Shown piece by piece: positions 15,899 to 21,551 of a stretch of 21,551 nucleotides of DNA. Every line of letters starts with the position of its first letter. Positions within the stretch are counted from its first letter, which is position 1. The notes below the pieces were generated by a model, which was not told the DNA's origin, ran no database searches, and worked only from the letters and a program-made list of their open reading frames with translations. The position numbers and the translations under genes were made by a program. This DNA is from Spirochaetaceae bacterium (GTDB lineage: Bacteria; Spirochaetota; Spirochaetia; SZUA-6; Bin103), in assembly GCA_028818385.1 (NCBI GenBank), contig JAPPNY010000115.1, positions 1 through 21,551 of the forward strand. The letters are read 5' to 3'.

Positions 15899-16648
15899 TC
15901 AATCCACCCCGGTGACCATGGACACGACCTGGTTGCGGTCGGTGTCGGCGATGGCGCGCACGCCCACGCGGGCGCCGCGCCGCAGCACGCACACCTCGTC
16001 GGCGAGCCGGAACACCTGGTCGAGATTGTGGCTGACCATCAGGATGGCCAGCTCGCGGGCGCGCAGCGCGTCGATCTGCCGCTCCACCTTGGCCGTCTCC
16101 GCGACGCCCAGCGCGGCGGTTGGCTCGTCGAGCAGGATGATCTTCCGTGCCCAATGAGTTGCGCGGGCGATGGCAATGCCTTGCCGCTGACCGCCGGACA
16201 GCACGCGGACCGCCGACCTGACCGACGGCACGTGCACGTCGAGATCGTCGAGCAGGCGTTGCGTCTCGCGAATCATCCGCACCCGGTGCAGGCGCCGGAC
16301 CGGTCCCGTGGTCTCCTCGCGGCCCAGGAACACGTTCATGTAGACGGACTGCCGGCTGGCCAGGGCCAGGTCTTGATGGACGACCTCCACGCCGTGGGCG
16401 CGGGCGCCGCGTGCGTCCCGGAAGGAGGCCGGCTCGCCATCCAGCAGCATCGTGCCGGAGTCCGGCGCATGCACGCCGCAGATGACCTTGACCACCGTCG
16501 ACTTGCCGGCGCCGTTGTCGCCGACCAGCGCCACGATCCGGCCGGGATGCAGATCGAGCGAGAAATCCTCCAGCGCCACCACGCCGCCGAACGTCTTGCG
16601 GATGTTCCGCAGGCTCAGGACCGGGGCCGTCGCGGCAGCGGTGCTCAT
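15899..16648 (-). CDS. Sugar ABC importer ATP-binding protein (single domain)
   Basis: 249-residue ATPase that would power the importer formed with the permease and binding protein in this operon. Visible motifs: Walker A GDNGAGKST (43-51), Q-loop Q92 in VVHQDLAL, signature LSGGQ (150-154), Walker B IILLDEP with E175, D-loop AALG, and H-loop H207 in VSHNLD. It is a single ATPase module like FrcA, not the tandem two-module RbsA/XylG type, so it would work as a homodimer. Its ATG overlaps the YhfX-like stop by 4 bases (ATGA). The gene order is unusual for this importer class because a racemase gene sits between the permease and ATPase genes. Confidence 0.93.
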   Translation of the reverse strand: MSTAAATAPVLSLRNIRKTFGGVVALEDFSLDLHPGRIVALVGDNGAGKSTVVKVICGVHAPDSGTMLLDGEPASFRDARGARAHGVEVVHQDLALASRQSVYMNVFLGREETTGPVRRLHRVRMIRETQRLLDDLDVHVPSVRSAVRVLSGGQRQGIAIARATHWARKIILLDEPTAALGVAETAKVERQIDALRARELAILMVSHNLDQVFRLADEVCVLRRGARVGVRAIADTDRNQVVSMVTGVD

Positions 16649-17844
16649 GCCGGCCACGGCTCCGGCCGGCCGAAGCCGTTCTCGATCGTCTCCACCACCG
16701 GGGCGCCGCTTCGCACCCCGGTGACGCCGGCCACGTACGCACGGGTCACGAAGGCCTGCGCGCGGAATCCGAACACGACCGAGTCGCCGGGGCGGGGCCG
16801 CACGCGCCCGCCGGCATCGAGCATCGCGTAGTAGTCGATGGCCGCGGCCGCAGGCATCTCCACGTCGGCCAGCGCCGCGTCGGCGACCGTCGGCTCGGCC
16901 GCGACAAGCGCCCGCACCTGGTAGTCCGGGAACACCGGGTCGATGTAGAGCCCGCCGCCGAACGCGTAGGCGCGCCCGCCGTGCAGGTGCGACACCTCGG
17001 TCAGGTAGAGCATGGCCGGCGCCTCGGGAAGGTCCCGGATGGCGTGCAGGGGCGTGGTGCCGTGCAGCCCGTTGCCCGGCTCGCATTGCGTCGCCCCGGC
17101 GCCGGCCAGCGCCTGCAGCACCACCGCCGACGTGGTGCCGGGCGCATTGATCTCGATGTCGGCGTAGCCGGCTCGCTCCAGGGCCTCACGTGCACGGCTC
17201 AGTGTGGCCAGGTTGGGAGTGGGGGAGACGGTCCCGGTCTCCTGGTCGAACAGCAACGCCGGGAAGGTGGTGATCCCGGCGAAGCGCGCGCATTCCAGGG
17301 CGTCGAGCTCGGCCGCCACCGCGGCGATCTCGGCCGCAGCGAAGCCGCCCTCGTGCCCGCGGTAGAAGGTGTCACCCGCGGCCTGGATGCGGGCGAGCAG
17401 CTTCTGGGTGCGGCCTGCCCGGTGCGCGGCGCCGGCCGCCTCGCTCGCCTTGGCTTCGCTGAACACCGTCCAGTAGTCCGGCGCGATGTCGCGGGCGGCG
17501 GCGTCCGCCTCGAAGCGCGGCACCTGCACCAGGTGGCCGAGGTGCCCGACGCGCATGCCGGCCGCCCGGACGGGGCGCGCGCATGCCATGTCGACGGCCA
17601 CCGCGCGGTCGATGCCGCCGCGCTGCAGCGCCCGGCAGAAGCCGCTGTTGCGTCCGACCTGCTTGGTCATCGCGAACACGGTGAGGCCGAGCGCGTCCGC
17701 GCGCTCGGTGAACGCGCGCGCGTTGTCCTCCACCGCGTCCAGGTCGAGGACGTAGCAGTTTGCGGGTATGCGGCCCGCCTGGTGCAGGGCGATCGCCGCC
17801 TCCACCAGGGCCGGGTTGCGGCGTCGGAGGACGTTCAGAAACAT
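16645..17844 (-). CDS. yhfX: YhfX-like PLP-dependent alanine racemase-fold enzyme
   Basis: 399 residues. Recall of E. coli YhfX shows a clear match along the length: opening MFLNVLRRRNPALVEAAIAL, then LDLDAVEDNARAF, the PLP lysine K61 in FAMTKQVGRN, GHLGHLVQVP, FPALLFD, TPNL, INAPGTTS, CEPGNGLHGTTP and a closing FRAQAFVTRAYV. The fold is that of fold-type III alanine racemases: a PLP barrel followed by a beta domain. YhfX itself is poorly characterised, so racemisation of an amino acid is a family inference. A strong ribosome site GGGGAGGA precedes the ATG by 4 bases, 16 bases after the permease stop. Its place inside the transporter genes suggests that the imported compound contains, or is processed to, an amino acid. 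Confidence 0.85.
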   Translation of the reverse strand: MFLNVLRRRNPALVEAAIALHQAGRIPANCYVLDLDAVEDNARAFTERADALGLTVFAMTKQVGRNSGFCRALQRGGIDRAVAVDMACARPVRAAGMRVGHLGHLVQVPRFEADAAARDIAPDYWTVFSEAKASEAAGAAHRAGRTQKLLARIQAAGDTFYRGHEGGFAAAEIAAVAAELDALECARFAGITTFPALLFDQETGTVSPTPNLATLSRAREALERAGYADIEINAPGTTSAVVLQALAGAGATQCEPGNGLHGTTPLHAIRDLPEAPAMLYLTEVSHLHGGRAYAFGGGLYIDPVFPDYQVRALVAAEPTVADAALADVEMPAAAAIDYYAMLDAGGRVRPRPGDSVVFGFRAQAFVTRAYVAGVTGVRSGAPVVETIENGFGRPEPWPA

Positions 17845-17860
17845 CGCTTCCTCCCCGTGC

Positions 17861-18814
17861 TCACCGGTTGGTCTCCCGCAGGGACACGGCGACCGCGCCC
17901 AGGATGATCAGGCCGCGCACGATCATCTGTTCGGAGACCGAGAGCCCCATGAGGATGAGGCCGTTGTTCAGCATGCCCATGAGCAGCGACCCGACCAGCG
18001 CGCCGACGACCGATCCCTTGCCGCCACTGAGCAGCGTGCCGCCGACGATGACGGCGGCCAGCACGGTCATCAGGTCGCTCTCGCCGAGCGTATACTTCGC
18101 CGCCTGCAGCCGGCCCGCGTAGAGCAGCCCGGCGAGCCCCGCGCAGCCGCCGCTGATGGCCAGCACGGTCAGGCGCACGTGCGGCACGTTGATGCCGGCC
18201 GCCTCGGCCGCGCGCGGGTTGTCGCCGGTCGCCAGCACGTGCGCGCCCAGCCGGGTCTCCCGGTAGACGAGGTGGCCGGCGGCCACCACCGCCGCCGTCC
18301 ACAGCACCAGCGACGGGATGCCGGCCAGCGATCCCGACCCGAAGAACCCCGTGAACGCGTCGTTGGTCACGGGGATGGAGCGCAGGTTGGTCATCGCCCG
18401 CGCCACCCCGGCGAACAGCCCGAGGGTGGCCAGCGTCACCAGGAAGGAGGGCAGCCGCACGTACGCGACCAGCGCGCCGTTCAGCAGTCCGATCAGGATG
18501 CCGGCGCCCAGGCCGGCGATGATCCCGAGCGCCATGGGCTGCTCGCCCATGACGACCGCGGCGGCCAGGGCCGCCACGGCGACGATCGAGCCGAACGACA
18601 GGTCGATCTCCCCCGCGGACAGGACGAACACCACGCCGACCGCCAGCACCGTCGCCGGCGCGGTCTGCAGGACGATGTTGGAGAGGTTGCGGACGCTGGC
18701 GAAGCCGTACTGGCCCAGGGTCACGGTGAAGAAGACGAAGATCGCCAGGAAGCCGAGGTAGACGACGTAGTTGCGCGGATCGAAGGCGATCGCGCGTCGC
18801 AACCGGCCGGCCAT
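17861..18814 (-). CDS. Sugar ABC importer permease (RbsC type)
   Basis: 317-residue inner-membrane permease of the ribose/xylose/AI-2 class (BPD_transp_2). It has 8 or more hydrophobic segments, the family motif SAGEIDLSFGS (66-76) and the cytoplasmic coupling motif with IVGGTLLSGGKGS (about 256-268). I chose ATG 18814 because GGAG lies 6 bases upstream. A TTG at 18838 would add 8 residues with no better ribosome site. It would form a homodimeric channel with the ATPase at 15899-16648 and receive substrate from the binding protein encoded upstream. It lies 118 bases after the binding-protein stop, a gap that holds a strong hairpin. Confidence 0.93.
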   Translation of the reverse strand: MAGRLRRAIAFDPRNYVVYLGFLAIFVFFTVTLGQYGFASVRNLSNIVLQTAPATVLAVGVVFVLSAGEIDLSFGSIVAVAALAAAVVMGEQPMALGIIAGLGAGILIGLLNGALVAYVRLPSFLVTLATLGLFAGVARAMTNLRSIPVTNDAFTGFFGSGSLAGIPSLVLWTAAVVAAGHLVYRETRLGAHVLATGDNPRAAEAAGINVPHVRLTVLAISGGCAGLAGLLYAGRLQAAKYTLGESDLMTVLAAVIVGGTLLSGGKGSVVGALVGSLLMGMLNNGLILMGLSVSEQMIVRGLIILGAVAVSLRETNR

Positions 18815-18876
18815 GATGCTCTCCGTTCTCCCGCTCAACCTCGGCCTCCCCGCTCAAGCCGCAGCGTCCGCGGCCG

Positions 18877-18911
18877 CCCCGGCCGGGCACGCGGTCCGTG
18901 TCCGGCCGGGG
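18877..18911 (-). promoter_or_regulatory. Intercistronic hairpin after the binding-protein gene
   Basis: A perfect 10-bp inverted repeat (18877-18886 with 18902-18911), then one A-C mismatch in the - strand RNA (G-T in DNA), then a further 4-bp stem (CACG/CGTG) and a 5-base loop. No T-run follows, so it is not a classic terminator. Strong hairpins placed after the binding-protein gene of ABC operons typically protect the upstream mRNA from 3' decay, so more binding protein than permease is made. That role is inferred. Confidence 0.65.
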
Positions 18912-18932
18912 CAGGTCGAGGTCGCCCCTATC

Positions 18933-20006
18933 TTAACTCGCCTCCAGGACGCTCTTCGGTGCATCGCGGTTCAGGGACGTCTGCCAGCCTTCGGCGACGT
19001 TGTCCGCGTTGACCGTGATCGCGGGCGCGACCACGAACGGCGGCGTCTGTTCGCCGAGCAGCGCCCGCGCGCCGGCGGCCGCCATCGCGCGGCCCAGCTC
19101 GTAGGCCTCGTCGGCGACGATGGCCACGACGTTGCCGCCCTGCACCATGTCGAGCGCGATCGGCTCGCTCAGGTCGAGGGTGACGATCCGGGTGGTCTTG
19201 TTGCCGGCCGCGCGCAGCGATGCCAGCACTCCCTCGGCCGGGCCGGCCCAGGTGACGTAGACGCCGCCCAGGTCGGGATGGCGCAGCAGCATGGCGTTGG
19301 CGATCTCCTCGGCGCGGGCCGGATCGCTGATGCCCTGCTCGGCGACGATGGTGATGTCCGGATAGTCGTTCTCGATCGTGGTCTTGAAGGCGTTGTCGCG
19401 CTGGTTGGTGACGTAGTAGGCGGCGTCGTGAAAGATCCAGCCGACCGTGCCCGAGCCGCCCATGGCCTCGGCGAGGGCGTCCGCCGCCTGCTTGCCCATC
19501 TGGAACAGGTCGTCGGTGACGATCGCGGCGTAGTCGACGCCGTGCACGTAGCCGTTCGGGAGATTCGACAGGAACACCAGCTTCACGCCGTCGGCGACCG
19601 CCGCCCGGAACGCCTCCGCGGAGGTCACCGGATCGAGCGGGAGCGACAGGATGATGCTGGGCTGCTTGACCAGCGCGGTCTCGATGTCGCTGCGCTGCTT
19701 GGCCGCGTCGAAAGCGGCGTTGGTGGTGGCGATCACCTCGATTCCCAGCCGGGTGAACTCGTCGGTCGCGCCGACGGTGACGGCGTTCGTGAAGTCCGAC
19801 AGGTCGTGCCACAGCAGCGCCGCGGTGTGGCCGCCTCCCTTGAGCTGTGCGGCGCCGTCGTCGGAGACCGTCACGGTCTGCGACGGGGTCGCCGATTCTC
19901 CCTGCGGGCCGATGGTCTCCGCCACGGCGGGCATCGCGGCAGCAAGGGCCGCGGCGGCGACGGCGAGCACGGCAAGCCGTCGGGTCAGGATCAGATGCGT
20001 GGACAT
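18933..20006 (-). CDS. Periplasmic sugar-binding protein (ribose-type)
   Basis: 357-residue substrate-binding protein of the ribose/galactose-binding class (Peripla_BP_4). The signal peptide is clear: MSTHLILTRR, hydrophobic LAVLAVAAAALAAAMPAVA, likely cleavage after A29. No lipobox Cys is present, so the mature protein is soluble in the periplasm, or secreted if the host lacks an outer membrane. The mature part shows the two-lobe pattern, with repeated strand-helix units and a hinge block near IVTLDLSEPIALDMVQGGNVVAIV. ATG 20006 has an ideal AGGAGGA 7 bases upstream. It is the second gene of the ROK-led operon and defines the importer's substrate, which cannot be named from sequence. The SIS, M20 and racemase neighbours hint at an amino-sugar or sugar-amino acid compound. 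Confidence 0.92.
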   Translation of the reverse strand: MSTHLILTRRLAVLAVAAAALAAAMPAVAETIGPQGESATPSQTVTVSDDGAAQLKGGGHTAALLWHDLSDFTNAVTVGATDEFTRLGIEVIATTNAAFDAAKQRSDIETALVKQPSIILSLPLDPVTSAEAFRAAVADGVKLVFLSNLPNGYVHGVDYAAIVTDDLFQMGKQAADALAEAMGGSGTVGWIFHDAAYYVTNQRDNAFKTTIENDYPDITIVAEQGISDPARAEEIANAMLLRHPDLGGVYVTWAGPAEGVLASLRAAGNKTTRIVTLDLSEPIALDMVQGGNVVAIVADEAYELGRAMAAAGARALLGEQTPPFVVAPAITVNADNVAEGWQTSLNRDAPKSVLEAS

Positions 20007-20086
20007 GTCATGGTCCTCCTTCGGTCGAGTCTTCGGATGTGTCGGGCCGTCGGCGGCCCGGTGGTCGCAGCAGGATTCAGGTGCAC
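19991..20086 (-). CDS. Possible 31-codon leader ORF before the binding-protein gene
   Basis: A GTG at 20086 lies 9 bases after a strong AAGGAGGA site and opens a 31-codon frame whose TGA falls 16 bases inside the binding-protein gene. An overlapping GTG at 20088 gives only three codons. The ribosome site is nearly a copy of the one used by the binding-protein gene about 82 bases downstream. It could couple translation or be a remnant of a local duplication. The peptide is Arg/Pro-rich with no recognisable family. Confidence 0.2.
   Translation of the reverse strand: MHLNPAATTGPPTARHIRRLDRRRTMTCPRI
20043..20060 (-). promoter_or_regulatory. Small GC hairpin in the ROK to binding-protein gap
   Basis: A 7-bp perfect stem (CGGGCCG with CGGCCCG) and a 4-base loop lie between the ROK stop and the binding-protein start. 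There is no T-run, so termination is unlikely. It could stabilise RNA or lower read-through. It lies within the possible leader ORF. Confidence 0.35.
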
Positions 20087-20154
20087 ACGGGTCGTCCTCC
20101 TTCGTTCGGTCTGACGCGCGTGTGGCGGACAGGACGGGGCCGCGGCGCTCATCG

Positions 20155-21441
20155 TCATCGGAGCGCCTCGCTGCCCGTGCGGCCGCGGCCCGGATCGCCG
20201 TCGCCGGCCTCGGCGCTGCCGGCGGCGGGTTCTTCACCATCCGAGAAGGCGATGATGTGCGCGGGCGGCAGCGTGATGTCCGCTTCGGGCACGTCCGGCC
20301 CGAACAGGGTGTTGTGCAGGTGGCCGAGCGCGACGGCGGCGGCGCCGGCGATGGTCGCCCGCGCGCCGAGCGCGCTCGGCTCGATGCGGACGGACGTGGG
20401 CACGGCGCCGGCGAGCAGCGCGCGCACGCGTCCCACCAGCTCGACGCGCGCCCCGATCGAGCCGCCGAGGATCACCGTGCCGGGATCGGTCAGCGCGCAC
20501 AGGGCGACGATCGCCCGCGCCAGGTACTCGGCGGTCTCGTCCAGCACGCCCGCGGCATCCGTGTCGCCGCGGTCGGCGCGGTCGAAGATCGCAGGCACGG
20601 TCGCCTGCCTGCCCGTGCGCTCCTGGTAGCGGCTGCGGATTCCGTCGGTGGCGACGATCCGTTCGAGCGCGCCTTCCGCCTGCGCGTGCTGGCTCAGCGC
20701 ATCGGTGCCGAAGGGCAGGAAGCCCAGCTCGCCGGCCGCGCCGGCGGCGCCGCGTACCAGTTGACCGTCCAGGACGAGACCGGCGCCGATGCCGGTCCCC
20801 AGGGCGATGAACGCCAGGTTGTCCGCGCCGCCGCCCGCTCCGAGCCAGTTCTCGCCCTGCACGGCGAGGTTGACGTCGTTCTCGACGTGGACCTCCATGT
20901 CCAGGGCGTCCTCCAGCTCGGAGGCGAAGTCGAAGGCGTCGAGGCCGGCGATGTTCGGCGCCATCAGGATGCGGCCGGAGTCCCGTTCCGGCACGCCGGG
21001 AACGCCGACGACGGCGACGCGCACGCGCTCGAAGGGGATGTCCTGACGGCGCGCCGCGGCGCGGCACATGCGGGCGATCTGGTGCGGCACGTGCCTGCCG
21101 CCCCGCGGCGCGGTCGGCTCCACCTCTTCGGCGACGATCCGGCAGGAGAGGTCGGCGATCGCCGTGCGCGCCTTGGTGCCGCCCAGGTCGACGGCCGCGA
21201 ACAGGGCAGCGTCCGGCACCACCTCGTAGGTGGTGGCCATCCGGCCCACGTGGCCGCTGGTGCGGCCGGTCTCCTGGATCCAGCCGTCCGTCTCCAGGAT
21301 GCGGGCGATTTCCGACGTGGTCTGCTTGGACAGGCCGGTCTGCCTGGCGATGCTCGCACGAGAGATCGGACCGCCCTGGATCACGGCTTCCATGACCATG
21401 CGCAGGGAGATGCCTCGGGAGATGCGCGCGGCGCGGCTCAC
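20155..21441 (-). CDS. ROK-family transcriptional repressor (NagC/XylR type)
   Basis: 428 residues: an N-terminal winged helix-turn-helix (about 14-65, with ISRASIARQTGLSKQTTSEIARIL as the recognition unit), then a ROK sugar-kinase fold. The phosphate motif AVDLGGTKAR (83-92) and the VENDVNLAVQGE segment (186-197) with catalytic-type D189 are intact. LGTGIGAGLV and GAAGELG follow. The ROK zinc motif (His, then CxCGxxGCxE) is absent: the His position after GELG is F241, and the next stretch contains no Cys. GTG 21441 is the only plausible start, since an in-frame TAG lies upstream. A GAGGAA is spaced 8 bases from it. The last 28 residues are Gly/Glu-rich and disordered. It is first in the operon and sits directly behind a matching palindrome, so it very likely represses itself and the importer until a sugar ligand binds. 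Confidence 0.92.
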   Translation of the reverse strand: MSRAARISRGISLRMVMEAVIQGGPISRASIARQTGLSKQTTSEIARILETDGWIQETGRTSGHVGRMATTYEVVPDAALFAAVDLGGTKARTAIADLSCRIVAEEVEPTAPRGGRHVPHQIARMCRAAARRQDIPFERVRVAVVGVPGVPERDSGRILMAPNIAGLDAFDFASELEDALDMEVHVENDVNLAVQGENWLGAGGGADNLAFIALGTGIGAGLVLDGQLVRGAAGAAGELGFLPFGTDALSQHAQAEGALERIVATDGIRSRYQERTGRQATVPAIFDRADRGDTDAAGVLDETAEYLARAIVALCALTDPGTVILGGSIGARVELVGRVRALLAGAVPTSVRIEPSALGARATIAGAAAVALGHLHNTLFGPDVPEADITLPPAHIIAFSDGEEPAAGSAEAGDGDPGRGRTGSEALR

Positions 21442-21454
21442 GCGGCGTTCCTCA

Positions 21455-21477
21455 TAGTTCGTTCCATGAACGAACTA
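21455..21477. promoter_or_regulatory. Palindromic ROK operator
   Basis: Perfect 10-bp inverted repeat TAGTTCGTTC / GAACGAACTA around a 3-base CAT spacer. It lies just downstream of the -10 box and covers the predicted transcription start, so a bound repressor would block initiation. The half-site closely resembles the TAGTTTGTTT half-site of Firmicutes XylR operators, which fits control by the adjacent ROK repressor. The binding itself is inferred. Confidence 0.8.
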
Positions 21478-21506
21478 AATATTGGATACGCGAGAGGGCT
21501 TGTCAA
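21478..21506 (-). promoter_or_regulatory. Promoter of the ROK-ABC operon
   Basis: On the - strand, a consensus -35 TTGACA (21501-21506), a 17-base spacer and a -10-like AATATT (4 of 6 consensus, 21478-21483). Transcription would start near 21471, inside the palindromic operator. No other convincing promoter was found in the operon, so this may drive all eight genes down to 12558. Confidence 0.75.
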
Positions 21507-21551
21507 GCTTCCTCACCGGCCGGGTCGGACCGGCGTTGGCATGGGAGAAAC

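Noticed and set aside
12606..16157. 1183-codon open frame on the + strand
   Set aside because: It lies antisense to four clear genes (PhyH, M20, SIS and the start of the ABC ATPase). Its translation is rich in Arg, Gly, Val and His with no motif, as expected from high-GC shadow frames.
14853..16742. Extended 629-codon SIS frame that could suggest a fusion
   Set aside because: The upstream 280 codons only mirror the ABC ATPase in another frame. GTG 15896 gives the normal family length.
17768..20114. Two long + strand frames over the permease and binding-protein genes
   Set aside because: His/Arg/Asp-rich shadow translations of clearly recognised transporter genes.
1..21551. CRISPR arrays, tRNA or rRNA genes
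   Set aside because: No regularly spaced repeats and no recognisable RNA gene features were seen on either strand.

Overview
The window comes from a GC-rich bacterium: a sampled 60-base line of the flanks holds 45 G+C. It carries one lower-GC block, about 8.03-12.56 kb, where two sampled lines hold 30 G+C per 60. The mix of a ribose-type ABC importer with a ROK regulator, a phytanoyl-CoA dioxygenase-family enzyme, a Uma2 endonuclease, a GH127-type glycosidase and DISARM genes fits large-genome uncultivated lineages such as Spirochaetota, Chloroflexota or Poribacteria. Nothing here fixes the phylum. No rRNA, tRNA, CRISPR array or transposase was seen.

Region 1 (2-4793, + strand) is the core of a DISARM anti-phage system. 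drmA is cut by the window edge and is followed by drmB and drmC, with 4-base overlaps between them. Region 2 (4834-8075, - strand) holds a Tiki/ChaN-type putative hydrolase, a Uma2-family nuclease and a GH127-like glycosidase whose 5' end is unclear. Region 3 (8004-12557) is the low-GC block. It holds an exported protein of about 18 WD40 blades and a membrane-anchored NACHT/STAND NTPase that ends right after its winged helix, read the same way behind one extended -10 promoter. Bacterial NACHT and WD40 parts are usually fused in one polypeptide. Here they are separate genes predicted to sit on opposite sides of the membrane. This is the best candidate for an undescribed system in the window.

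Region 4 (12558-21506, - strand) looks like one catabolic operon: ROK repressor, sugar-binding protein, permease, YhfX-like PLP racemase, ABC ATPase, SIS-domain isomerase/deaminase, M20 amidohydrolase and PhyH-type dioxygenase. It starts from a promoter with a consensus -35 box and a near-perfect XylR-type palindrome just downstream of the -10, so the ROK protein probably represses itself and the operon. A very stable hairpin follows the binding-protein gene. The gene set suggests import of an amino sugar or sugar-amino acid conjugate, then amide hydrolysis, deglycation or isomerisation and amino-acid racemisation. The substrate is inferred, not shown.
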